A stretch of DNA of 34,519 nucleotides from Thermodesulfobacteriota bacterium (GTDB lineage: Bacteria; Desulfobacterota; WTBG01; CAIYCZ01; CAIRTM01), in the NCBI GenBank assembly GCA_028278025.1, contig JANQFE010000034.1, positions 1-34,519 of the forward strand, in the 5' to 3' direction. A model generated the notes under the pieces. The model was given only the letters and a program-made list of their open reading frames with translations, made no database searches and had not been told where the DNA came from. The position numbers were made by a program, and so were the translations under genes. Shown here one piece after another: positions 23,779-30,712 of the stretch. Numbering within the stretch: position 1 is the first letter of the stretch; each line of letters opens with the position of its first letter.

Positions 23779-25199
23779 TGAGGAAGCTCCGAACCATTGG
23801 TGCAGCACTGCTGGTTTTTTGCCTGTGCGCGTGTATTCATAGTGATTTCGCGCAGAAAAACCTTAAAACCTTTCATGAGTTCACACTTGCAAACGGTATC
23901 AGGGTCGTGGTAAAGATCTCCACCCAAAGCAGAATTCAGGCAATTGTCTGTGTGCTCAAAGGCGGCAAAGCGCTTGTATCCCCTGAAAAAGCCGGGCTTG
24001 ATACGATCGTGCTACAGCTTATGGCCATGGAGTCAAAAAATTATCCGGACGTTAAACGCCGGGCTCTTTTGAAAAAAACCTCGGCAACAATCAAGGCCAG
24101 CGACGGTCTTGATTTAAGCATGTTCAGTTTAAAAACAATTGATACCTATTTCGACGAGACCTTTGACCTGTATGCCGATTTGTTTATGAATCCGACATTT
24201 CCCCAGGAATTTTTTGACGAGGTCTCTACAAACCTGAAAAACAATTACCGCTCTAGTTTAACTGACGGCTATGCGCGTGTTTCGCTTGCAGTTAACCGTG
24301 ATTTTTTTTCAGGGCACCCCTACAGCTCCTACCTGTTCACCCCTGAAACAATCGACCGTATCACCCGTGATGACGTCCGGCAATTCTACCAGGAAAATTT
24401 TGGTGCTGAGCGTATGACGCTTTTTGCAGTAGGCAATTTTGATCTTGCAGCTTTGCATGCTCGGCTGGAGGCAACGTTCGGCACCATCAAACAAGGTACA
24501 CCCGCAGCCGTACAGGTGCCGGCCTTCACGCTGGTAGAAAATGCTCCCCTTATTCTTGACCCGCACAATGCCTTAAAAGAAGGGGTCTCGTATGTACGGG
24601 CAAATTTTCAGGTTGTGCCGATAGACCATGAGGACTACTGGGCCCTGCTGCTTGCTACAGAGATTGTCTCTGACATATTAAACGATCTGGTCAGAACAAA
24701 AAACAGCATGGTATATTCAATATGGACCCTTCTGTACGGCAAAAAATCAAATTACGGCAATATCTCGGCCTATCGAACCAACAACCCGGTAAAAGTGATT
24801 GATCTTATCACCGAATCAATCAATATTGCAGCAGCCGGCAAATGCCTTTCTCCATATACGGGCACTGAAGACTCAGAAGAGTATATCCCCATAAAGGATG
24901 CTCTTGATTTTTATAAAGCCTCGTTTGCTACCGATTTTTACTCTGGACTCCAGACCAATGCATTTATCGCCAAAAAAATGGCCGGCTCATATATATTAAC
25001 CGGTGATTATACCGAATACCTGCGGGCTATGGACAGGATTAAGAAAGTCTCGGCGCAAGATGTCCAGCGGGCCGCGCGTACATACATAAAACCCCCCCCC
25101 AAACAATGGGCCGTAACCGCCCACCCCGATATTATTGAAGAAATAAAAAAGAACCACGCCGGATATGCTGCTACCTACAAGGTCATAGAGCTTAAGTAA
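23778..25199 (+). CDS. M16-family peptidase-like lipoprotein lacking the zinc motif
   Basis: 473 residues. The N-terminus is a lipoprotein-type signal (GAALLVFCLCACIHS) with a C-x-C lipobox near residue 19. The M16 fold is recognisable (FTLANGIRVVVKISTQSRIQ, LKGGKALVSPEKAGLDTIVL, RDFFSGHPYSSYLFTPETID, DVRQFYQENFGAERMTLFAV), but the HxxEH position reads GLDTIVLQL, so zinc cannot be bound as usual. M16B peptidases often work as an active/inactive pair, with the inactive one supplying the R/Y substrate-binding pair near the C-terminus. Translational coupling (TAATG) with the active gene fits that model. A lipid anchor would hold the pair at the membrane. Confidence 0.84.
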   Translation: MRKLRTIGAALLVFCLCACIHSDFAQKNLKTFHEFTLANGIRVVVKISTQSRIQAIVCVLKGGKALVSPEKAGLDTIVLQLMAMESKNYPDVKRRALLKKTSATIKASDGLDLSMFSLKTIDTYFDETFDLYADLFMNPTFPQEFFDEVSTNLKNNYRSSLTDGYARVSLAVNRDFFSGHPYSSYLFTPETIDRITRDDVRQFYQENFGAERMTLFAVGNFDLAALHARLEATFGTIKQGTPAAVQVPAFTLVENAPLILDPHNALKEGVSYVRANFQVVPIDHEDYWALLLATEIVSDILNDLVRTKNSMVYSIWTLLYGKKSNYGNISAYRTNNPVKVIDLITESINIAAAGKCLSPYTGTEDSEEYIPIKDALDFYKASFATDFYSGLQTNAFIAKKMAGSYILTGDYTEYLRAMDRIKKVSAQDVQRAARTYIKPPPKQWAVTAHPDIIEEIKKNHAGYAATYKVIELK

Positions 25200-25246
25200 T
25201 ATAGAACCTGATTATCGGGACCAAACCTGCGGCAGCTGAAAAAAGT

Positions 25247-25348
25247 ATGATTCAGGAATGGCGCATGTTGCATAAAGTTGAGTTAATGCAAGAATGGCAA
25301 CTCGTGGAACAAAAAAAACCTTTATTTGCAATTAAACCATTGGAGTAA
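25247..25348 (+). pseudogene. C-terminal remnant of a DUF4160 gene
   Basis: Only the last 33 codons remain: IQEWRMLHKVELMQEWQLVE and KKPLFAIKPLE, matching the end of DUF4160 proteins ('W...H..EL..nWela...kPl..I.PLe'). The conserved N-terminal half is absent, and the frame is closed by an upstream stop near 25202. DUF4160 genes usually lie directly before DUF2442 genes, as here (5 bp gap), in arrangements thought to be toxin-antitoxin-like. The putative first partner is therefore broken. Confidence 0.65.
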
Positions 25349-25353
25349 ATCTT

Positions 25354-25599
25354 ATGATTCTGCATGTAAAAGAAGCAAAATACCTTCATGATTATGTTAT
25401 CTGGTTACGCTTTAACAACGGAGTGGAAGGTGAAGTTGATTTGCGCGATGAACTCGATGGAGATGTTTTTGGCCCTTTAAAAGACATTGCACGCTTTCAA
25501 TCTTTTGAAGTTGACCCCGTATTCCAGACCATAGTTTGGAAGAATGGTGCTGACCTTGCTCCAGAATTTTTGTATGAACATATCAAGGTTTCCGCATAA
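25354..25599 (+). CDS. DUF2442-family protein
   Basis: 81 residues with the DUF2442 pattern: a first strand ILHVKEAKYLHDYVIWLRFN, the NGVEGEVDLRDEL segment, GPLKDIARFQSFEVDP and FQTIVWKNGADLAPEFLYEH at the C-terminus. GGAG lies 8 nt before ATG 25354. The family usually accompanies DUF4160 in small two-gene cassettes proposed as toxin-antitoxin modules; the function is not established. Here the DUF4160 partner is reduced to its C-terminal 33 codons, so this gene may be an orphan. It looks intact. Confidence 0.85.
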   Translation: MILHVKEAKYLHDYVIWLRFNNGVEGEVDLRDELDGDVFGPLKDIARFQSFEVDPVFQTIVWKNGADLAPEFLYEHIKVSA

Positions 25600-25962
25600 C
25601 ATATGAAGGGAACAAATTTATTTTTCTGCAGAAAGTCCAGATGTAGGATGGGTGCTAACCCATCAATAATAATTTCCTTGAACAAAACTAATAATTTTTA
25701 TATAGCTAAAAAGCATAAATCATCTCTCGTATGATTCTGCAGACCTGGGAAAATGGGGCTCTAAAAGGAGGTGGCCGGGTTGAAGGAAATTCCATCTGAC
25801 AGCGTTAATCAAAAAATTGATCTTTATCTTTAAAATACAATTACAGCAATATATTGAAATTTTGTATGTCTGAGTAACGAAACAATACAGATGTCCCGGA
25901 TTTTTAAAAAATAAAGATTACAAAAATAATACACACCATAATAAATTATAAGAAGAAAAATC
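25600..25962. other. Intergenic region without a recognisable gene
   Basis: 363 bp, AT-rich. AAAGGAGGT at 25765-25773 precedes a TTG-initiated frame of only 17 codons (LKEIPSDSVNQKIDLYL) ending at 25832. This looks like the start of a lost gene rather than a functional peptide. Nothing else stands out. Confidence 0.3.
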
Positions 25963-26256
25963 ATGAATAATGGATGTTTAATTGAAGAGTACAAGTCTCT
26001 GCGATCTGAAATAAATCAAAATTCGCAAATTGTTTCAAATATTTTTCTAGCAAATATTACATTTGTAGCAACCTTTATTGGTAGAGGCATGAAAATTGAG
26101 ACGGAAGGTCTTTATTTCTTAACTCCCATTGTCATTCTAATCCCGTCTATGTTTTTTATTTCATCAAAACTCGGGTCAACGGCTCGCATCGGATCCTTCA
26201 TGAGAATCATTCTTGAGCCCCAACTTGAAATGTTATGGTTATTATCCGTATTGTAG
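25963..26256 (+). CDS. Small two-TM protein, probably C-terminally truncated
   Basis: 97 residues: an N-terminal amphipathic segment (LIEEYKSLRSEINQNSQIVS), a hydrophobic helix (NIFLANITFVATFIG), then YFLTPIVILIPSMFFISSKL and the segment STARIGSFMRIILEP before an abrupt end in LEMLWLLSVL. The pattern resembles a family of two-helix membrane proteins of roughly twice this length in which the segment after 'ARIgsfiRvflEp' continues with a soluble domain. Here only the N-terminal half remains and the last residues look random. The frame is AT-rich and opens after a weak AAGAAGAAA. I cannot assign a function; decay after a frameshift or deletion near 26220 is likely. Confidence 0.5.
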   Translation: MNNGCLIEEYKSLRSEINQNSQIVSNIFLANITFVATFIGRGMKIETEGLYFLTPIVILIPSMFFISSKLGSTARIGSFMRIILEPQLEMLWLLSVL

Positions 26257-26385
26257 CAGACTTCAGTAGATTACATTTTACAGAGCTAACCTTTAAATAC
26301 ACCACTTTCAATACATTGGTGTGTCTGATATTTCGTTGGAATATGAGATGTTAGCCTGTAACAAATACATTTTAATAACCACTAC

Positions 26386-26524
26386 CAGACTGTGTCATAA
26401 TTGATTGTTGAAAAAATGAGGTTTTCATATTTGTCTCACAATTAATTATTTTTGATTTTGAGGGGTTCCGACCCCTCCGAAAAATCGCCCTTTAAGGCCG
26501 CATTTTCAATTGCGACACAGTCTG
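26386..26524. mobile_element. 139-bp MITE-like element with terminal inverted repeats
   Basis: CAGACTGTGTC at 26386-26396 is perfectly inverted at 26514-26524 (GACACAGTCTG). After two mismatched bases, AATTGA continues the match on both sides, giving ~19-bp termini. The interior holds a GAGGGGT-TCCG-ACCCCTC hairpin (26460-26477) and no frame. TAC flanks both ends (26383-26385 and 26525-26527), consistent with a 3-bp target duplication. No transposase with these ends is present in the window. Confidence 0.55.
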
Positions 26525-26713
26525 TACATGGAGAAGTATTTCAAGCCACCACAATATGCTGCTTATCTGAAACGATATAGCAGATAAAAATTCATAACGA
26601 TTCAAAAGTGACAAACGGCCACTGGGTCTGATAAAAATCAAATATATAAACTCTCATGTGGATATATTGTGTATTAAATTCATTAAACCACTAAATATAG
26701 ATGCCTAAAGTTG

Positions 26714-26783
26714 TCCACAATTTTTGTTAATTTCCTGTTGAAAACTTTGGGGAAAGGAATTCTTTGGGTAGAAAAATTGTGGA
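26714..26783. repeat. 12-bp perfect inverted repeat flanking 46 bp
   Basis: TCCACAATTTTT (26714-26725) and AAAAATTGTGGA (26772-26783). The 26257-26955 gap holds this repeat, the MITE-like element at 26386-26524 and a GC-rich stretch at 26830-26945 in which I recognise no gene or RNA. Confidence 0.35.
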
Positions 26784-26955
26784 GTTTAGCAGATTGCTCA
26801 ATTTTGAAGCAGTCCACCCACTGATATTACTTATGGGCCGCCCACCCTTTGGTTGAACCTACGGATAACCGCCGGGGGCTCCCTTCTTTGCGCTCAGTAC
26901 AAGCTCACCCCAAACCGTAGACACAATAGATGGTGGGGTCCGGGAACCTTATAAT

Positions 26956-27000
26956 AAAAGAACCAGGGATACAGAAAAACAGTGTATCTCTGATTCTTTT
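26956..27000 (-). terminator. Terminator of the tRNA-Lys gene
   Basis: On the minus strand, AAAAGAATCAGAGATACA pairs with TGTATCCCTGGTTCTTTT around a CTGTTTTTC loop. The 18-bp stem has only two G-U wobbles and ends in a T-run, directly downstream of the tRNA 3' end. Confidence 0.65.
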
Positions 27001-27001
27001 A

Positions 27002-27074
<73 letters not shown>

Positions 27075-27138
27075 CTGGTTTGCAATCGTGGATATTTAGC
27101 ATATAACTTATATAAAATCAATCCTTTTTGTATATTTT

Positions 27139-27229
27139 GACAGGATTACAGGATTAACCAGATAGTTACTCCCGGCAACGCCGGGAATAAAAAAATCCTG
27201 TTCATTCAGTTAATCCAGTCTGAAAAAAA
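27139..27229. repeat. Palindromic repeat copy 1
   Basis: Begins GACAGGATTACAGGATTAAC, has an inner hairpin CTCCCGGC-AAC-GCCGGGA and ends GTTAATCCAGTCTGAAAAAA. The outer arms are partly complementary (GGATTAAC with GTTAATCC), so the whole ~91 bp could form a long hairpin with a GC-rich tip. Nearly identical to copy 2. Confidence 0.8.
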
Positions 27230-27254
27230 TTATATCCTACCAATAACATTCTTT

Positions 27255-27346
27255 GACAGGATTACAGGATTAACCAGATAGTTACTCCCGGCAGCGCCGG
27301 GAGTAAAAAAATCCTGTTCATTCAGTTAATCCAGTCTGAAAAAAAA
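27255..27346. repeat. Palindromic repeat copy 2
   Basis: Differs from copy 1 at only a few bases. Two of them are in the hairpin (CAACGCCGGGAAT becomes CAGCGCCGGGAGT), and the change restores the symmetric arm CTCCCGGC/GCCGGGAG. It starts 116 bp after copy 1 in the same orientation. Confidence 0.8.
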
Positions 27347-27348
27347 CA

Positions 27349-27375
27349 CCATGTGTATCCCGTTGATCCTGTCTA
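27349..27375. repeat. Solo right arm of the palindromic repeat, containing the GxxExxY stop codon
   Basis: The sequence GTATCCCGTTGATCCTGTCT at this position matches the right arm of copy 4 (GTATCCCGTTAATCCTGTCA). The gene's TAG stop (27373-27375) lies at its inner edge, with no left arm in front. Confidence 0.6.
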
Positions 27376-27750
27376 AAACCCGGGTAATTCTCTCAGCTTC
27401 CTTTTTACTTCTACTCTTGTCTCCCCAAAATTTATAAGCAGACCAACATCCTTTCCAGTGGCTACAAGATAGTTCACTAATTGGACTTCATGGGCCTTGA
27501 CAAGGCTGCCAACAGATTTCAGTTCAAGTATAATCAGATCTTCAACAACCACATCAGCAACAAAATCTCCAACGATCTGGTCATCATAATAAACTGCAAC
27601 AGGCTGTTGAGATTCGGCTTTAAGGCCGGCCCTTTGCAGCTCAATAAGCAAGCATTTCTCATAGACCGATTCCAAAAAGCCATACCCCATGCGGTTATAG
27701 ACAGTATACGCACAGCCGATTATTTTCTCAGTAAGTTCCTGATGCTTCAT
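27373..27750 (-). CDS. GxxExxY-family protein (PDDEXK_3 nuclease-like)
   Basis: 125 residues with the naming motif G24-F-L-E27-S-V-Y30 in RMGYGFLESVYEKCLL, and a PD-(D/E)xK-like core: FVAD66VVVEDLIILE76LK78, followed by HEVQLVNYLVATGKDVGLLI and NFGETRVEVKRKL. These are the conserved blocks of the GxxExxY family, often multicopy in environmental bacteria. A nuclease role is suggested by the core, but no activity is established that I know of. GGAGGG gives an excellent ribosome site 4 nt before ATG 27750. The gene lies between repeat copies: its start is 17 nt from copy 3, and its TAG stop is formed within a repeat arm. Confidence 0.9.
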   Translation of the reverse strand: MKHQELTEKIIGCAYTVYNRMGYGFLESVYEKCLLIELQRAGLKAESQQPVAVYYDDQIVGDFVADVVVEDLIILELKSVGSLVKAHEVQLVNYLVATGKDVGLLINFGETRVEVKRKLRELPGF

Positions 27751-27766
27751 ATTTCCCTCCTTTTTT

Positions 27767-27859
27767 GACGGGATTACAGGATAGACTGGATAGTTATTCC
27801 CGGCAATGCCGGGAATAAAGAAATCCTGTTCATCCCGTCAATCCTGTCAGAAAAAAAAT
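27767..27859. repeat. Palindromic repeat copy 3
   Basis: GACGGGATTACAGGATAGAC at the left, inner hairpin ATTCCCGGC-AAT-GCCGGGAAT, right arm ending CCCGTCAATCCTGTCAG plus an A-run. Its left edge is 17 bp from the GxxExxY start codon, so it occupies that gene's promoter region. Outer arms GACGGGATT and AATCCTGTC keep near-complementarity. Confidence 0.8.
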
Positions 27860-27925
27860 AAATAATCCTGCTTCGTTTTCTGTAGTTATAAAATAAAAAT
27901 ATATATTCTGGCAGTAACATGCTTT

Positions 27926-28019
27926 GACGGGGTTACAGGATTTACTGGATAGTTACTCCCGGCAGCGCCGGGAGTAAAAAAACATCCTGTGTATCCCGTT
28001 AATCCTGTCAGAAAAAAAA
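27926..28019. repeat. Palindromic repeat copy 4
   Basis: Left arm GACGGGGTTACAGGATTTAC, perfect inner hairpin CTCCCGGC-AGC-GCCGGGAG, right arm ATCCTGTGTATCCCGTTAAT then CCTGTCAG and A8. The last base abuts the stop codon of the DUF1848 gene. The 66 bp between copies 3 and 4 is AT-rich and without a gene. Confidence 0.8.
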
Positions 28020-28832
28020 TCATTCCACCAAAGGTTCTGCATAGCAGTACACACAGCCGTTGTAGCATTTCATACTGTACCAGCCGATATCAAGGCTTTC
28101 CGTACATCCGCACAGTGTGCGCTGCCCTTTGGCTTTGCGTGAAGAGCACTGCAGCCCGTCAGGATGAAGTCTACTCAGCAACGGTCCGTCAATACAGCGT
28201 GAGCGCGGGAAGCCCTTCATGGAACAAAACTGCATGGTTATCCCGAGGGCTTCGGAATACCGCTGAAGCCGGGCAGCCTGTTCACGCCGCTCGTCCATGG
28301 AATGTGGCAAAAGCCGAAAACCCTTTTTGTCCATTCTGCGCAGCACCTTGCGGTAGGACTCAACCCAGCTTGTCCTGCACACAGTTATCCCATGTGCGGC
28401 AACATGTCCGGCAATTTCCGAAAACAGCTCATAGTTTGAAAGCAATGCTGCTGCACCTTCACAGCGTACTAGGGGATCAAACCGCCAGGATATCCTGTGC
28501 GGGTCGCCGGCCATCTCCAGGAGACCGGGAATCATGTCAACAACTTCCCTCCAGGCAGGTATCCGCGGTTCAAGCACTGTTGCCCCCAGGCCTGTGATGG
28601 TCAGGTGAATATAAAGTTGCCGATACCGGATAAGTGTATCGTGAAGCTGAGCAGCGGTTAGCATGTTCAGCGGATTTTTCGTCCAGATGACAATACTGTG
28701 CACCTTCTCGGGCGGGTATTCCGCAAGCTTTTCAACCAAATAATCGGGATAACAACATATAAGATCGGTTCTCCTGCTGGCGGACAACACGATGGAGGAA
28801 CTGTTGCTGGATTGCGTTTTTTTATCGACCAC
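28020..28832 (-). CDS. DUF1848 protein with C-terminal CX3CX2C motif
   Basis: 270 residues. The opening IVLSASRRTDLICCYPDYLV matches the usual DUF1848 start ('iisaSRRTDip.fy'); VHSIVIWTKNPLNML, YRQLYIHLTITGLG and WRFDPLVRC follow in the expected order. Near the C-terminus LDIGWYSMKCYNGCVYCYAE carries C-x3-C-x2-C, the spacing of the radical-SAM cluster motif, and further cysteines occur nearby (CSSRKAK, LCGC). An Fe-S or radical-SAM-like role is plausible but not established. The start is GTG 28832; the family-typical start would be GTG 28790, and neither has a strong ribosome site. It ends exactly at the edge of repeat copy 4. Confidence 0.82.
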   Translation of the reverse strand: MVDKKTQSSNSSSIVLSASRRTDLICCYPDYLVEKLAEYPPEKVHSIVIWTKNPLNMLTAAQLHDTLIRYRQLYIHLTITGLGATVLEPRIPAWREVVDMIPGLLEMAGDPHRISWRFDPLVRCEGAAALLSNYELFSEIAGHVAAHGITVCRTSWVESYRKVLRRMDKKGFRLLPHSMDERREQAARLQRYSEALGITMQFCSMKGFPRSRCIDGPLLSRLHPDGLQCSSRKAKGQRTLCGCTESLDIGWYSMKCYNGCVYCYAEPLVE

Positions 28833-28853
28833 ACCTTAACCATTCACAGTTTA

Positions 28854-29477
28854 CTATTCACCATTCACGGTCTTCCTGAATGCTGCTTTATAAATCGGTC
28901 GGCCCTGTAGCAGGTATTTTCGTTCATAGTTTGTAAGCGCCTCCTCTGGGTTGGCCTCTTCCGGTGTAATTACCCTGCAATACAGCTCCTGCAAAACCGG
29001 ATACGCCCTGGCGCAGGCAACCATTACATCAAAATAATCCTCGAAATCGGTTGCCATAAATATGCAGCCGCCCGGGATCAGCGAAGCCTGCAGGTCCCCT
29101 ATAAATTCCGGTGTTACCAGCCTGCGTTTGTGATGGCGTTTTTTAGGCCAGGGATCGGGAAAATAAATATGGTAAGCCTGCACTGAATTTTCCGGTACAT
29201 ACTTTTTTATAAAGTAACCGGCCTCACCTTTAAGCAGTCTCGCGTTTGAAAGAGCAGCTTTTACAACCCGATCCTTCAAGATACGAAAATATTTACCTGA
29301 TTTTTCAATGCCGAAATAATTTACGGTAGGATTTTCCTGTGCACTGCGGATAATAAAGCGCCCCTTGCCGCAGCCAAACTCAATTTCCACCGGGTTGGTG
29401 TTTGCATATACGACGGCCCAGTCAAGTTTCTCTTCGCATCCGCTTAATCGTAGTTCTATATCCGGCTTAGTATACAT
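28854..29477 (-). CDS. trmB: tRNA (guanine-N7-)-methyltransferase
   Basis: 207 residues from ATG 29477; a TTG at 29492 adds only five residues. TrmB blocks are complete: VEIEFGCGKGRFIIRSAQEN (SAM loop), YFGIEKSGKYFRILKDRV, NARLLKGEAGYFIKKYVPEN, the diagnostic YFPDPWPKKRHHKRRLV, ATDFEDYFDVM, and the C-terminal TNYERKYLLQGRPIYKAAF. It methylates G46 in the tRNA variable loop. The gene follows the GGDEF gene on the same strand with a 15-bp gap and precedes the DUF1848 gene by 21 bp, so the three are likely co-transcribed. Confidence 0.95.
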   Translation of the reverse strand: MYTKPDIELRLSGCEEKLDWAVVYANTNPVEIEFGCGKGRFIIRSAQENPTVNYFGIEKSGKYFRILKDRVVKAALSNARLLKGEAGYFIKKYVPENSVQAYHIYFPDPWPKKRHHKRRLVTPEFIGDLQASLIPGGCIFMATDFEDYFDVMVACARAYPVLQELYCRVITPEEANPEEALTNYERKYLLQGRPIYKAAFRKTVNGE

Positions 29478-29492
29478 AGGGCAGGTATACAA

Positions 29493-30530
29493 TCATGCGT
29501 AGGCAATGTCGTCCTTGTGATCATCTTTTACCTTATACATGCGCTCATCAGCACTGTGCAGCATCTGGTCCTTGGTTTCAGCATCTTCGGGAAAGGTAGC
29601 AATACCGAAACTGGCCGTTAACGTAATATGCAGCCCCTCTTCTGCAAAAAATTTTGTAGTGTTCAATTTTTCGCGCAGCTGCGTGCAGAATTGAACCGCC
29701 TCCTGCTTGGAACTGTAGGGCAGAATAATGACAAATTCATCACCCCCGTAACGCGCAGCACACTGTTCACCGCTCAGACATCCGGCTACCAGCTTACCCA
29801 CTTCTCCCAGCAGCCGGCTGCCCATAAGGTGCCCATGAGCGTCATTTACCCGTTTGAAAAAATCAAGGTCAAAAAAAATAAGAGAAAAGCTGCTGTCTTC
29901 CTGGCGGGAGCGTTCAATTTCAAGCTGCAGCAGTTTATGCATATGTCTGGAGTTATACAGACCGGTCAAATCATCCGTGATCGTAAGCTTTTGGACCTGT
30001 TCATAATTCTTGGCATTTTCCAGGGCAATGGCCGCATATTCCGCCACTGTATGCAAAACCTCTATATCGTACTGATGCAGCGGAGTAATATCTTTCTCAT
30101 TAATCAGCTCAATCACCCCCAATACCTTGTTTCTGATTTTAAGCGGAATGCAGATAATAGATTCTGTTGAAAACTGGCTTATATCATCTGCCTTGGTGGA
30201 GAACCGGGGATCATCCTGAACACTGGGTAAAAAAAGCGGTCTGCCCTGCTGGGCTACCCAGCCGGCTACGCCTTCACCGATTTTTAAGCGAATATTCTTT
30301 ATCTTCTCAGCAACATTGCCGACAACCAGCTCAAAATAGAGCTCCTGGGTTGCTTCATCGACAAGCAGCAGCGACCAGTTTTCAGGATTAAAGTACTCTG
30401 CTACCTTATAGAAAATTTTCTCCAAAACCTCCTTAATGGTGAGTGATGAAGTCAGTGTTTTACCTATCTCATTAAAGATAGTAACTTGTCTTTTAATTCT
30501 TTCAAAATCTGAAAGCTGCTCGTTGCTCAT
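29493..30530 (-). CDS. GAF-GGDEF diguanylate cyclase
   Basis: 345 residues: a GAF domain (about 20-175; IGEGVAGWVAQQGRPLFLPS, IICIPLKIRNKVLGVIELIN) followed by a GGDEF domain with LTITDDLTGLYNSRHM, FFDLDFFKRVNDAHGH and active-site YGGDEF (261-266). It makes cyclic di-GMP from GTP, probably gated by a ligand bound to GAF. The product-inhibition RxxD site usually just before GGDEF reads SGEQ here, so I-site feedback is likely absent. There are no membrane segments, so it is cytoplasmic. The start codon ATG 30530 has only a weak GGAAC upstream. The gene leads the trmB-DUF1848 group. Confidence 0.92.
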   Translation of the reverse strand: MSNEQLSDFERIKRQVTIFNEIGKTLTSSLTIKEVLEKIFYKVAEYFNPENWSLLLVDEATQELYFELVVGNVAEKIKNIRLKIGEGVAGWVAQQGRPLFLPSVQDDPRFSTKADDISQFSTESIICIPLKIRNKVLGVIELINEKDITPLHQYDIEVLHTVAEYAAIALENAKNYEQVQKLTITDDLTGLYNSRHMHKLLQLEIERSRQEDSSFSLIFFDLDFFKRVNDAHGHLMGSRLLGEVGKLVAGCLSGEQCAARYGGDEFVIILPYSSKQEAVQFCTQLREKLNTTKFFAEEGLHITLTASFGIATFPEDAETKDQMLHSADERMYKVKDDHKDDIAYA

Positions 30531-30712
30531 AGAATTACTTGTTCCATAAGATCCATCACGTTACTGCCGGGGTATGCTCTGGTAGTGTTTTAGCAAAAAC
30601 ACTGTACCTAAATCAAGTATCGTCACAAATCCCGGTCGTTTTAAAGAAAAAACAGTGCATTGGAAAGATTTTGCATGAAAAAAAAAGGCCGAACGGATTA
30701 AAAAACGGATAG

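Noticed and set aside
26713..26722. TTGTCCACAA as a DnaA box/origin
   Set aside because: A single near-match with no box cluster, no dnaA/dnaN neighbourhood and no GC-skew evidence available.
26830..26945. GC-rich stretch as a structured RNA
   Set aside because: No recognisable fold or known RNA consensus could be built by eye. Covariance search would be needed.
27139..28019. CRISPR array
   Set aside because: Only four ~92-bp units with long internal hairpins, irregular spacing and a gene in the middle; no short regular repeat-spacer pattern and no cas genes.
28846..28870. CATTCAC-type heptamer repeats (also near 33330-33355)
   Set aside because: Short degenerate repeats common in bacterial intergenic DNA; too few units here to claim a functional array.
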